Shown here piece after piece: positions 38,791 through 52,500 of a stretch of 64,000 nucleotides of DNA. This DNA comes from Oreocharis arfaki (Eukaryota; Chordata; Aves; Passeriformes; Paramythiidae). Below the pieces are notes generated by a model, which did no database searches, was not told where the DNA came from, and saw nothing but the letters and a program-made list of their open reading frames with translations. Both the position numbers and the translations under genes were made by a program. The stretch covers positions 316,804-380,803 of the forward strand of contig VZRR01003432.1 of NCBI GenBank assembly GCA_013398015.1, written 5' to 3'. Positions within the stretch are counted from its first letter, which is position 1; every line of letters begins with the position of its first letter.

Positions 38791-41114
38791 CTATTTTATT
38801 TTTTTATTTATTTATTATTTTTGTTCCTGTGCTGACAAGAGTCTTTAGATATGTTTTTTTTTAAGACTACACCTTCACAGTAGAACCAGGTGCTGGTATC
38901 CTGGTGGTCTTGACTTCATGTTAGGGTGAGACTCAGGTGTGTTCATAGCCCCTCCTACCTCTGCTCTTTCCCAGTTTCCATGCAGAAGGTGTTGGATACC
39001 TTGATCAGCAGCGCATTTCACATGGTTGTACATCCCCTATCTGGAGGATGCTGTCAGGCCAGACCTAGAAGGTGTGCCATAGCCACTACATTTGTGAATA
39101 GTTTGGTCAAAGACATTGTGAAATCTTTGAAAAATAATCTATGGATAGAATGTGGGTGGTAATGAACAGGTTCTCTTAAAATGTCCACATTACACAGGGT
39201 GAAAGAATTCTCAAAAGACAAGAGCTTGCAATAGCAAAAAGTAGTTGTTTCAAACAACCTGTTCTCCTAAAAAAAAAAAAAAGAGCAATTAGAAACTGGT
39301 TTTTACTCTTAGACATAAGGAGTTTTTGTTTCTCTTTTTTCAGTAAAAAGTTCAACTCAATGAAGATATCTCGGGGTATCTTTGGGTTTTTTAAGTGAAA
39401 AGCAAAGGTAATTTGTTGTGTTGGAGGCAGAGAGCTGTCATTAATCCCTATTTCAAATTCAATCTCATACTGCCATGCAGAAGTGTTATTAATTATTGAG
39501 CACCCAATGTGTGCTTGATACTGTTAACTTACATACAAGTAGTATTTTTCACCTGCATTATTCCTTGGTCTTGGTATTAGAAATGATGAAGAACTTACAT
39601 TTCATAGCAGCAGAGTTAAAGCTAGCCTTTCGATTGGGTAAGACAATGTATGTTTAATGATCTCTGCATAAATGCTAAAGAATGAAATATGAACAATATT
39701 CAGTGTTGCTACTGCAGGGGCTGCTTTGACCTACAAACATACTGTGTTCTTGAAAATTGATTCTGTGAGATTGGTCATGCTATCTTGAAATTGCAGCATA
39801 TTGCACTGAATATTTTGAAAGACCCTCTGTTTATTGTGTGAAATTTCCCCATTTATGTAATGGCTAAAATAAATTGTATATTATTAAGCATGCCACTTTT
39901 TTCATTTTAAAAACAATCAACATATAAGCATTACTTGTTTATTAGCACAATTTCAGCAAGTAAAATTGCTTTAGAGCCAGACTTACAATTTTTTTTTTTA
40001 AGTGCAGCAATACTTTACTTTTTTTAAGGCTTATTCTAATTAAGCAATCATATGTAATTGCAGCTGGTGAATTAAAATGAAATTTTTGATGGAATGGTAT
40101 ACAAAGCATTATATTGGCTCAAGGGAAAATTAGACTGATAGCAAAATACTACCAGTTTGTTTATTTCCCTTGTTCCAGAAAGGATTTTTCTGAAATTCTG
40201 GAGACACCATTGTATAGGATTTTTGTACAGTAGGGTTTTACCTATATAAATGTGACAGGCTTGAAGCTATAGTCAAAGCTACAGCAGATTAAAAGAGCCT
40301 TGTGTTTATACATTTTGACAGACATCTGCCTTAAAATTCAGTCACTGTCGTGAAAAACTATCTGTCACCAAACACAGCTCTGAGCCAGATGAAATGCTGG
40401 CTCTTCCACCAGTCCACAACAACATTCAGGATACAAGTACAGACACCATTCATTATAATTCATATACGTGCTTCCACAGCGGCAGACTGGTTCGTGACTT
40501 GGTGGACCTTGGAAGGAGGGTGCATGTCCTAGTCTTCTGTTTATCAGATTAACTACAAAGCATCAAATAAATTACAATGCCAGTTTGTATCAAAGTTTGC
40601 TCTAGAAAGAAGCAGAATCTCCTTTGGCAGACAAACCTGGCAGACAGGACCTACAAATTGCATGCCAATGAACGAGACCATCTGCATGGCTCCTCCAGGT
40701 GCTCCCCAGCATGTGTGACAAGGACAGCAGTGATATAGTGTATGGTGGCATTTATTTGTCATCAGAATTTTGGGAGAGACAGGCTTGAAGACAAAAACAA
40801 ATATGTAAAAGGGATAAACATCGTTATTAAAATATAGAAATTCTTTCTTTCCCTTAATAAAGATAGAACTATTGGGTCCCATCTTCACTGTTTCTTCTTT
40901 TTCTTTTTTGCAGTACACTAGCAAGTCTGCCTTTTGCAACCTTGAGCATATTTGGGTAAGAGTAGGTAGGGAACTGTTCACAATGTCATTTAATTTGCAG
41001 ACTTCAGCTATGATATTTGTTTCAAAATGATGGTAACAGTGTCTTAATAATATAAATAATGCCAAATATTAGGTTTGAAGACATGTGCTCAGTTAATGCA
41101 GCCAAAAAAATTAT

Positions 41115-41115
<1 letters not shown>

Positions 41116-41151
<36 letters not shown>
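41116..41151. repeat. (TCAA)n microsatellite
   Basis: Nine TCAA tetranucleotide units within a GRM5 intron. The Ser-Ile-Asn-Gln repeat frame across it is an artefact. Confidence 0.97.
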
Positions 41152-41153
<2 letters not shown>

Positions 41154-44100
41154 TTTTAATTAAATTGAAGTTGGGGGGAAAATTCAAAACTACAACACTA
41201 GCACTGTGCACAAAAACCATTGTAATAAGGTCATTTAAGAGTATAAATTCATTATATAGATGGAATGTTTTAACTGCAATTTATCAAAAGCTTTCAGTAA
41301 TACCTTTCACTGAGTTTTATAAAATATTCTTTAGTCATTTCAAAGTATTTGAAGTTTAATTAATCACAGTGTCAAGCTTGTCCAAAAAGACACCAAGGCT
41401 AAATTATTTAGGCAAAAGTGAGGGACTCAAACCATTCAGTAATCTCTCAATCTAAATTTTTGTAGCATATTAGATTAAAATAGCTCAAAATGATCCATTT
41501 GGGAACTGATTCGTTAATAAATGCAGACTAATCCATCAAAAGGATAATGACTTTCTCTGAAGAGTCAATTTTTTTTATCCTGCATACATCAAATTTCAAT
41601 TTTAGCAAGGCTATGGAGAAAACAAATAATATCTTGTTGTGTCAGTATGCCTAGGTTTTATTTTTTTAAATGAGAACAATGTAAATTGGGCCAAACCTTC
41701 ACCTCATGTAAATTGTTATCTGCTCTAATTACATTAAGTCACATAAGAAGCTTACACCTCACTTTTTTACCATCAACTCATAATACAGAGACATCTTTTG
41801 TGCAATTTGTAATCAATTGCATTGTAGATCCCATCAAAGAGCATCTGGAGAAATTAACTTATTTTTTGGTATGCAATGAGTTTTCAGTGACGTCTTTTGC
41901 CCTGCAATAATATGTGGTCCTCTTTTGAGCAGCTTTTCCACTTTTCAGTTTCCACAAGGATTTATTGCATTGAGGTGGGCAATGGCTAAAAGCTGGTCAT
42001 TGCCACAGTTCAAAGATGGTGCCAGTCATTTCTAAAATATAACTCCTTTAGCATTAATTCTCCCAATTCACATTCTTTGATAATCTCACAATTAATTCTC
42101 TGTACACACAAGAGCTAATTAGAAACACTAAAAATCACCTCTAAATGCTTTCTTTATTCTATAAAACTATTCTGTTCAGGATTTCAAATAGTGTCTCCCA
42201 CCTCTTATTATTTTTTTCTCCGACAGTGGCATAAAACTGGAATTGGAAAGATCTTTTTTGCATAAATATGTTACAACAGCCTCATGGGGTACTTGTGGGG
42301 TATAAATCAGGTGGGCTGAAACCTCTCCTTTGCCATTGATTGATATTAAAAATCATTTTACTTTTCGCCAGGCTAGAAAATAACTCTGTTTGGTTTTTTT
42401 TTTTTTATCAGTGTTTATTTTATACAAGACAGAATGGCTCCACCAAGTTCCTGTGGGAAGGCAAGCCATGCTGTCATATCTCACAAGCTGCAGATATTGC
42501 TCCGTACGAGAGCTTATGCACCAGTCTTGAGCTCAGTACTGTGGGATTACAACCTCTTCTATATTCAGTTTCATGTTTTTCATTCTTAAATCAGTTCAAC
42601 TACCTGCAGAAACTGCAGAACCAATGACTTTTATGAAATCTGTGACTGTTATTCTAGAGTTTAGGAAATTTGTGGTTTGCTTTGTTTTGCCAGGCGATGG
42701 ACCTGACGGAGTGTTAGTTTTAGTGTACTGTATGACCAATCAGATCACCAGGAGTATCTCAGCCCTTTGGTTGTGAAAATTGTGAGTATGAACCGATAAG
42801 CCATGCTCTGGAAAAGTCTGGTAAGTAAAAAGTTTTTAAAAATTAGTTTGAAAGTGAGTTGTAGTGTTCTTTTATCACGGTTAAAAATGTGTCAGAGAAA
42901 TTGTTCAAGCTGCATATAAATGAAGACAAAATTGGCACTTGCACTATAAAAATGTGTCCCAATAGAATATGCTGTGGCAGAAGCTCAGCATCAGTATCTT
43001 TCTCAATGGATGTACACATGAGACATGAGAACCAGCTTCAGCTTTCCACAAAAAATCCCCCGGTTTTTCTTGTACTCCATATTCTTTATAGGACTAAAAG
43101 CTCCATGTCAAACAACAGACCTGTTTCATATCTCAGGCAACTTATCTTGCTGAGGCATAGGGAATTCGAATCTTTCCCATTTACATTTGAAATCCTCATG
43201 CTGATGATGAACACACACTCCAAACTTGATCACAGCTTGATGGCCATGACTTCACATTTATCTGCTTATTCGTGCATGTGGCTTTCAGCCAGTGAAAATT
43301 TGATACCTGGACAATGGGAGCTGCATCTTGGGGACCTTGGCATGTAACCGAGACAGAAGTTTATTCTCATGGGGATTCCCATTTGTCTGGAAATTCAGTG
43401 TCTTTCCAGGACTTTCTTAATAATGTAACATTGCGGTAGTGAAACCTTGAAGAAGTTTCTCACATTTAATCCACTTGGTCTTTTTCAGTACTTTATATGG
43501 ATTTCAATCATGTTCAACATTAGAAGTACTGTTTTAAAATTTTCCTGAGGGAAAAAGAGTGAACTTTTGGAGAAAATACGATTCAGAAAAAAATTTTTCT
43601 GGAAAAGCTCATCCCAAGATTTTGGTGCTGAAATACAGTATGCTGATGAATGATAAAATACAGACTGAAATATCTCTAAACCATGAATGTCAGCTTCTAG
43701 GCTGAACCAAGCATATTTTCTTATTTTCTGGTTTAAAATAGCTCCTGTTTGAATTGTAACAAAACAGATATAGTCAACCATAACAAGGAAAATAGAACAG
43801 ATAAGGGAGAAAACCAGATGCTCCTTGCAGAAACAGAACAGGCAGTGTGATGGTAGACACCTGTTTCCAAAATACTTCTTTATGGCACAATTTGGGACCG
43901 TCTGATGTCTAATTATGCACTAACTAGAGACACTGGTGGTCCAGGACTGAATCCAATTCAGTGGAAAAAATCTACCTTGCTTATCACGTTTGCCTCACGG
44001 GAGACATGGAATGGAAATTAACACCATGTGAGCCCAGACATCTGATGGCTTTTCCTGAGGTACCAGTGAAGTGCTTGAGAGGGAAAAACCTGATTCTGAG

Positions 44101-47100
44101 GTAGATGTGGGAGCATCTTTGTTTAAGTTTAGTCAGATAAAACAAAATTATTGTGATTTCTATAACAAAACTTCTGTGGTTCTCCTAAGGGTAGGTTTGG
44201 CTCACTAGGACAAGGGATCGCCAGTCCTGGATGGAAGGTGTCAGTCCTATCACTTCTGCAGATGGCGTACAGAGCAATGCTCAGTTATGTAATCATACAG
44301 TGAAGAACAAACTTTTTAAGTGGACAAGGCAGTACATTAAAAAACAAGTGAGTAATCCATTTAGTTTGACAGCCATATCTTACGTTTAAATACTTATGAA
44401 ATACTTCACCACAGAGTAGATCCAGGTAGAATAAAGTATCACTGCCACACCGAGTTATTAAGCTTTAGTATCAAAACGATTAGTGAGAGAAGTGTTTATG
44501 ATAAGGTGCAGAAATGTATGTGCATATTTCTTCTGCTGTCTGGTATTGTGCTGTATGGAGGAATTAGGCAGATAACACAGACATTCAGTGTATCTTGAAC
44601 ATACCTAACATTATCTGGCGTAGCTGGTGATTATTCTTTCCTTCTGAGTGATCATAGCTACCTGCCTGGGTTACAGATTGCAAGTGTGGCTCAACCTTGT
44701 GGCTTAGTTACTCATTAAGAAGATGACAATCTGTCTTGTTTTTTTTCAGGAGGGTACTTTTGGCTTGTACTATCAGCTTCTCTCTTTTGAGAAAAATACT
44801 GGTAGGATTTTAAAGACTTAAATAGCACATATATATGTGAAAGACAGTATTTAAGGCTATTTTTAATACTTTGCTGGTTGCTCAGAATAGTTTATTACTT
44901 GCTTAAAGGAAAGAAACCTTGCTTTTCTGCAGGTAGTTGTGGGGAGATGAGTGTGTGTAAAGGGTCAGTTTTGTAAGCTTGGAAAGTGGAGCACGTGTGA
45001 TTTGGCCCATTCAAAGACACCTTCCAGAGGACATAAACAAATACAGTGGTTAATTTTTTTGTGTGAAATCGAGGACAATGATATTAGCAATATACTAAGA
45101 GGAGCTTTTGAACATCTGCACTGTTCTCCAGGTCAGGGTAACATGACTGAGACCTTTTGATGTGCAGTCCTGACTAGAAATATAGTAATAGAAATATCAT
45201 AATAGCAGCTCTTGTAGCTGGAATATACAGCCTTTATCTTATGTGGAGCAGCAAGTTATTTGAGAATGAGGAGAGGATAAATTAGCCCTGTATTTACTTG
45301 CAAAAAGTCTGTGTAGTGTATGTGATAATAATTCCTGGTACCTCAAGGTAAGATTTACTGAATATATTTATGACCTTCCTAGTCTCTATGAAACTAACTG
45401 GTAAGATAACTGGAATCAGAAGTTCCAGATGCCTTTCTACACCAATTATATGGCTTTGATTCCAGCTATGTAGTAATCTCCTTTGTGGAGTCACTTTTGA
45501 TAGTGTCAGGTGTGTTAGCCTCACTTTTAAATGAGGGCAGAATATCTTTTGGTGAGTACTGCTGAATCACACTAGCCTCCACAAAATGGTTTTCATTTCA
45601 CTGAGTAATGAGTAGTTTTACTCTCTCCTTCTACATATTTCAGCATGTGAAGATTCATTCCAACACATAACCACAGCTTGCCTGAGTGTTCTTAATTGGA
45701 GAACACCCCATGCAAAAAGTGATTTAGGACTGTAACAGATGCATTGCTTTATTTGGGCAAAAGCAGCCTCGTTATCTGTCATTTTGCAGCTGATGTGAGA
45801 GCTCTGAACGGCGCATTGGCATTATCTGTTTGACAATGCTTTGGTGCAATACTACACTGTGCTATAAATTAGTGTCAAGAAGCAAAATGCTAATGATAGA
45901 GGCCTCTCTAAGCACTGGTGACTTAAATAGCGTGTTTGTTTAAAATTCAACAGTGACTCACTCTCTTTTAAATAAAAACCCTCTGAGCTATTTAAATAAT
46001 GCTGTGTAGTTCTAGTGCGTATTTCTTTTGATTCTGAATACTTTGGTATTTACTGTAATAACTATCCAAACAATCAATTGAGCATTGTACTGAGTAATAC
46101 CTTGAAACCTACTGCTTTGTGTAACCAGATTTTTCAAAGAAATGTTTGATTATCAAGCAAAACGGTGGAACTCCGTTTGCTCATTTTCTACACTAAATGG
46201 AATTGGAGCTGACAGTGCTCTTCTATTCTTTCTTGGAGATTATACCAGACCTAGGTGAAGTCCTGAGCACCATTTTTAATTTACTCATCACCTTTTAGGA
46301 CTCTCTTTCATGTAATCAAATTGGCACTGATTAGAGAGAATTACTCAGGATCGATGGAATCATTTTGCTCCTGGATGCCTAGACCCTTCAGGCACACGCT
46401 GACTGAGCACTACTAAACTCAGTGGCACCATCACAGTCTAATCAGATGAGGAGTCAGACACACGTGTTAGGAGGATCTTCCTCACTACGGGTTTGTGCAT
46501 TGATGAACACTGCTGGTGACACTTAAGTTTTTCCCCAGGTTTCAAATGCAAAATTCTAGTTCTTTGTATCCAGGCAAACATGTCAATGTATCAGCTTTCT
46601 GCTGCTGTTTTCATTCCTACACACACGTATTGGGCACTCTCAAAGCTCTTTTTGGATTGAAGTGATTCCCAAGACAGTGCTATTGAAAAAGAAGTCTTTG
46701 TTGATGATGCTCTATTGTATTCTGCTAATATATCCCACTGCAGTATTATCTACCCATTGAGGGATATAAAGAAATGAAAAGAGAGTCCTCTAAAAGAAGA
46801 AAATGCATCTTGTCATTTAGAAGATTTAATAATGGGGTATGCTCCTTGCTTTTCAGAACAAAACAAAGATTTTAGAGTAGTGTCTTTCTAAACCAGACCT
46901 GAACAAATGACAAAAAATTCCTTCCCAAGCTCAAGATCTTCCTGTCATCTATAACTTCATCTTGTTGAGTAAAAAAGTTGCAAGATGGCAAATGAATTCT
47001 GCAGCAAAAGTGAGGGAAATTAATAATAATCTCAAAGAAGAATGCCTTCTAGTGAAGACATATTTTGAAGTATGCCTCTTTTAACAGTCCCAAAAGTTGC

Positions 47101-48624
47101 TATGGGGCTTCTAATTCAAATACCTCAGGTCATTTATGGATACAGATAGAGGTTGCAGAAAAGGATATTTCAGGTAACCACCACTTAATCTGAAAAAGGA
47201 TTTATCATTTTAAAATATCATCCTACTCTGCACCTGGAAAGGAACAGGAAAAAAACCATCATTAACTGATCATAAGTATAAAATATCTTGTAATAGACTG
47301 GCCATTTTTGTACCACTTCAAAGTCTCTGGAAGAGAATAATTAGTAGTATTTTGACGGAAAAAAATAATCACTTTGGCATAACATATCCTGCAGGTATTA
47401 CTAATAAAGTCCTCTCTCAGATCTAAATTTTGGTTCCCACAAAAATGGAAGTACAAATTGTCCTTGTACCATGACAACTCCAGTTGTGAACAATGACATG
47501 TCTGGAGATATTCCTATTATCAATCCTAAAACCCATGTGTGTTTCAGTGAGGAGAAAACTCTAGCTACTTGTTGCTTCCAGTCTCGATATACATAGCTGA
47601 GGAATGACAAAATTATTTCTTTGCAGAAATTATTTCTTTCTTCATATTGACAGAGTTTTTTGTTTATGCCAGAAGTTAAATAACCTAAATTATCCTCACA
47701 ACACCCATATCAAAAGTGAAAGGATCAAAGGATGAAAACGAACCACTGGACAAGGTGTATGCCCTTCTGTCTATGAAGCAGGGCAGTGCTTCCACTCCAG
47801 TGCTCTCCTTTTAACAGTCCCAAAAGTTGCTCTTTAGTGTTCATTTGAGGTAATTTTTATACACTGAATATATAAGTTGTCTTCGTGATTGCTGAATTCA
47901 AATAATGCTTTAGGAAGAAACAAAGAAATATCTCATAAGGGGGTATCTGTTCAGTGGCAGGAAAGGTAGACAGAGCAGGGCCTGTGAGGAGCTGAATTTG
48001 TTAGAGTTAGGAGGATGTGTACAGAAAAAGGCAAGGAAGAGAAGATAGGTGAGGACAAAAAGAAAGAAATTAGGAAGAGATAGTATAAGAAAGGAAAATC
48101 AAGACAGCAGGAGATAGAATGTATAACAGAAGAGTCATATGGAACAAATCCCTCAGATGCCTTAGAGTGGCTTCTCACAATGAGTCTTGTGTTTAATATT
48201 CCACGTCGATTATGGAGCTCTAACAGCTACCCTGTTGTCTTACTGCTGTCACTAGATGCAAAATACAGACACTACGAAGTTCAAGTGAAAGAGATTGTAA
48301 ACAGATGCATTCAGGACAAGGCAATGAGTAGTATTTCTTGTTCTCTTGGGGTTTTTTCCTCCTAAGACCTTGTTTTTCTCCCTAGATTCATGTAGAGTTG
48401 TCACAGCTGGTACTTCCAACTTTGTTTCCCCATTGCTTTGTCCCGTTTTTGCACAGCATTTGGACTAAATCAAACCCAAAACTTGCAGATGTGGGGCAGA
48501 GGACTCACTCCACTCCCAGTGCAGAGGCAAAGGAAATCAGCACACTTCGCTTTGGCTTTCCACTATTAGTAACTCTCAGAAGATCATAATCACCTCCCCA
48601 CAATCCCACATTAGAAAACTTTAC

Positions 48625-49564
48625 CTAAGCGTTTCACCAGACGATCCCCTTCTTTTCCAGAGGTTCACCAGACTGCTGGAGCGGCTCGCGGCTGAAGATG
48701 ACTTTCCATCTCCTACGTGCATGCGGACTACAGTCGAGGTGGTGAACGCGCTGCGCACGTTTCTCTCTGGCTTAGCAAGGATGATGTAGACCTTGGGCAC
48801 AAACATACAGCCAAGGGCCACCGTGGCACTCAGACTCACTGAGAAACACATGGTGATTATCTTGTAGTTGCTTCCAAAATATATTGGCACAAAAGCCAGC
48901 CAAATGATGCAGGTGGTATACATTGTGAAGGCAATATATTTTGCTTCGTTGAAATTAGCTGGGACATTTCTTGTCTTAAACGCATAAAAGGTGCAGCTCA
49001 AAATTAATAATCCATTGTATCCAAGGGGAGTCACAACACCCAAGTTGGTGGTGTTACAAATCAGGTAGACCTCTCGGATGCTTGGGTAGTCATGCATTAT
49101 GTCTGGTGGCTCCATTATAAAGAGGGCAACTATGATGCCTAGTTGTATACATATCAAGATAAATGCAATAACCAGCTGGGCGCAGGCACTCATGAACCTA
49201 GGTTTCTTTGTGCAAATTTTCTTCTTGCTTCCAGCCAGGATTCTTGCAATGCGGTTGGTTTTAGTTACCAGAGCAGAATAGCTCATCGCCGGCGAGAGGC
49301 CGATGCCAATTCGCTGAAGGTAACAGTAAATCTGTTGAGGTTTTGCAATCAGACAGAAAGTGCACAAGTAACCCAAGCAGATGCCGGCCAGAATGATGTA
49401 GCAAAGTTCTCGGCTGGATGATTTGACCACTGGGGTATCACGGTACATTATGAATACGACTGTGACAAACAGCGTGGCCAACAGACCCAGGCATGCAAAA
49501 ACAACGGCTGCAATCGGTTCGGGATCTCCCCATCTGAGATACTGCACCGGGATGAGGTCACAAC
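48625..49564 (-). CDS. GRM5: GRM5 seven-transmembrane exon (mGluR5 membrane domain and start of C-tail)
   Basis: This 940-nt exon begins by completing a Gly codon (GT after the G of the previous exon), reads C-D-L-I-P-V-Q-Y-L-R-W-G, and ends G-E-T-L plus AG. It encodes all seven membrane helices of a class C GPCR. If the V of 'VQYLRWG' is set to residue 570, known human mGluR5 positions fall on the expected amino acids with no indel: Cys644 and Cys733 (disulfide), Pro655, Tyr659, Thr781, Trp785, Phe788, Tyr792 and Ser809 (allosteric pocket), and the last Leu at 876, where mGluR5a and b diverge. The second intracellular loop 'AGSKKKICTKKPRF' and the 'FTTSTVVRMHVGDG' segment, with the PKC-site Ser, are intact. 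TM3 and TM4 match GRM5, not GRM1. The receptor couples to Gq/PLC at excitatory synapses. Splice sites are ttttcctgtag and TTAG/gtaaag. An open frame can be read from a GTG at 49547, but this is internal; translation starts in an upstream exon. Confidence 0.99.
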
Positions 49565-52500
49565 CTACAGGAAAAGAAAAAGGTAAACTGAAGCATGTAG
49601 AAGTGAGATTCTTTAATGATAGTTAGAGGTTCTCCTGGTATTTCTCTTTTATTTGTCTTACAGAAAGCTGCCATTGTATTGAGTGCAGGCTCATATTGTA
49701 TTAAAATGGTGTCAGTATAAGGCCACAATAAATATATTTCGATATCAGCTTATTTCAGTAATACACTTAATCTGGAATAGAACATGATGACCAAGCTGAT
49801 TAAGAAAAATCACCTCTCACAGTGGAAATTTACCTCTTAAATTCTATGAAATATAGGAATTTATGAATGAATTTCCACAACAAGTTGCATTACCTCAGTA
49901 CAAAGTGCTTCAGAGTTCCCTGCATACTATTTGCACTTAAAGGACTAGATGCTGATCCTACTACTTATATTGTACACTATGAAGGATATTGGTATTTGCT
50001 TAATGATTGTGGAGAGAAATCTTGCAGATTCTAACCGTCAAAAAGAGAGAGCATTTCTTTCTCAGACATGGTACCTTTTTTCTAACAAAAATTTTCTGTA
50101 ATTGGACTTGCAAGTAATAGGTAGTCTGGAATGGCACACCCTGCTCACTTCTTTATCTGTTGTTCGTCCTTCTAAAATTTCTGAAAAATTAAAACCTAAT
50201 TAATTGTAACTAACTTGTAAAATTAAACTGAAGTTAATAAATTATCAACAAAGGTGAATTTGCAGTGCAACCCATCTAAGGACACTGTTTTCAGTTTTGT
50301 ATAGGTTTTAGTAAATCGTTCTATGCCCCTGGGTCATAGGAAGTCAAAAAAGCTTTTAATTTTACAATGTACAGATCGAGAGAGAAGAGTAAAAGCTGTC
50401 AGAAAACTTGTTGCTGGCATCCCTTCTCCTTCCCTCCTTTCTTTTTACACTGTAGAGCCTGGAGAGGTATTTCTGCTTTCTGGCCAGATCTCTTGCAGGA
50501 TTTCTGGGCAGACATAATTGCTGTCTTCTTGACTACAGCCACAGGCACATGATGGCATCCATCTTTACATCTTATTCCCGAGAGCTGAATCTCTTGTTCA
50601 GGTCCTTTGACCTTGCTTCTTTTCCTGGCTTTCACTCAAGGTCCAGATGGGTTCTGTGCCCCATGACACCAGAGTATACTATACCAGTGCCTACCAAAAA
50701 AAGATTTGTTGTCTACTTCCCATCAGCAGGTGATGGCCAGGCACTCCCTGGGAAGCAGGGCTTCAGTAAATGTAGCAGTTACTCCAGAACAAAAATGTCA
50801 TAACAAAAAAATACACACACCTACATCTTTCTCTTAGGTTTTATTGCTGAGTGCACATCACATGGTATGGGATATCCCTTTGGTCAGTATGGGTCAGCTG
50901 TCTTGGTTGTGTTTTCTCACAAGATCTTGCTCATACCCAGCATACTGGTGAGGGAGGAATGTTGGAGAGACAGCCTTGATAAATGAATGCTGTGTTATCA
51001 ATATGTCTCTAGCTATCAATGCAAATCGGAGCACTGTGAGGGCAACTATGGGGAAAATGAACTCCATCTCAGCTGAACCCAACATAGTAATAAAAAAGGG
51101 GAGAACCTTGATGTTCTGGAGTGTAACGTTCTGAAAACAGTGAACACGATGGCATTGCCAACCAGGGCAGGACAGCAGGGAGCGGATGATGGAATGGAGA
51201 AAATGCAACTGAAAGCTTTTATTTCTCTTATACTTGCATGGAGTTGACTAGACTTGGTTGCAAAATCTAAATTACTTCAATATTTTGTATTTTTATAATC
51301 ATGTTGCCATCTTTTGGTGAGGTCATACAGGAGAGTGTCATCCTGACTTGGAGTGGCTTGTGACAAGGCACTTCGCCCTGTGAAGATGGAGTGCCAGGTG
51401 CCCATGTCTGTATTTTCAGCAGTGAGGGTAGTTAGAACTGTCTGGTGGGTATGTGGATACCAAGAAATTGCAATTAATTAGGCAACCTGGGATCTCAATG
51501 ACTTAATGAACAGGAGTGAATGTAGATATCAGGACTATAATTTGGCAATTTGTACATGAAAGGTCTATTGTTTGCTTTTCCTGTATTTTAAGTGGAGCTT
51601 AGAGTTTTCCAAATCTGCCACTGACATTCTTAGTAGTAAAAATCATTTCATGAAACAGTATGGATAGATATTAGGCTTAACTATTTTCTTCTCCGAGTAT
51701 TTCTTCATTCTGTATCTCTACAGAAATAATGTTATTGAAGATATAATACCTTCAATAAAGTGGCACTAGTATAAGGCAGATATTTCAGTGTTCTTGAAGA
51801 GAGCAGAAAAATCGGGGGAATGGGGCCAATGAGTTTTTGACATAAGTGCAATTAAAGTATTTGCAGTCACTTTAGTGTAGGAGAATTGGGCTGAATACAG
51901 ATTAATTTGCAGTCCATGTTTGACAGCTTTGATGTGAAAAGCTTTCTCTCGCATTAATGAAATTATTACCACACCTAAATGTAAGAAAGACATTAGATTT
52001 TTATGAAACACTATCATTGCAGTAGTTGATGATACCTTTTTAACTAATACTGTTTTTATGGGTTTACTTATTCAGTATTAAGTGTGAGGGAGACACTGCA
52101 TTTCTTTCTGGCTTTTTCAAGCTTAAAGTAGCATAGTAATCACATCATTAAAATCAACATTTTACGTAAGTGAGAGTAGTGGAAAAGGGTGAACACAAGA
52201 AGGCATCCTCTGTTGTGTACAGATGTCGCGCTGGGGGTTCTTCCCTAGGAAGTTTTATAAGTAAATGACCTCTAAATCTGTTTCTGATTTTAGCAAGATT
52301 TAATTAATATTTTGTTGAAACAAATTGTTTCCAGCTTCTAGGAATGCTATGTATTCTTGACAGGACATTTGAAGAGAAAAGGTCTTTATCTAGCAGCTGG
52401 CCTTTGCATGAAGACAGTGATATAGGGGCTAAATTTTGCCTCATTTCTAGCATTGTAGCAGAGGTGAATCATAACCAAGTGTTTCTCATTAGTTTCAGAC

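Larger units (their letters stand above)
35579..48624 (-). other. GRM5: GRM5 intron between the 7TM exon and the alternative exon
   Basis: The intron is about 13.0 kb. Its donor is GTAAAG after CGCTTAG. It contains a 25-base assembly gap in poly(T) (38210-38234), a composite CAT/ATT microsatellite (38.7 kb), a TCAA repeat (41.1 kb), two copies of a 24-base word at 47078 and 47808, and a repeat-poor block at 45700-45930. The longest frames (40553-41065 minus, 42889-43347 plus) do not resemble known proteins. Confidence 0.9.

Noticed and set aside
40553..41065. 170-codon minus-strand frame as a nested gene or extra GRM5 exon
   Set aside because: There is no recognisable domain, no homology to mGluR tails and no flanking splice pair that would keep the GRM5 frame.
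41116..41151. Direct repeats as a CRISPR-like array
   Set aside because: These are contiguous tetranucleotide microsatellites without spacers, in a vertebrate intron.
42889..43347. 152-codon plus-strand frame in an intron
   Set aside because: The composition looks random, no family resemblance was seen, and it is on the strand opposite to the host gene with no promoter or polyadenylation context.
48621..49547. A self-contained 308-residue protein starting at 49547
   Set aside because: The apparent start is a GTG inside an exon. Reading continues upstream to a proper splice acceptor at 49565, and the terminal stop falls in the intron after the donor.
48625..49564. The receptor could be GRM1 (mGluR1) instead of GRM5
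   Set aside because: Helix 3 and 4 segments (IGIGLSPAMSYSALV, LVIAFILICIQLGIIVALF), the linker after TM7 and the complete last exon match the GRM5 pattern. The GRM1 versions differ at many of these positions.
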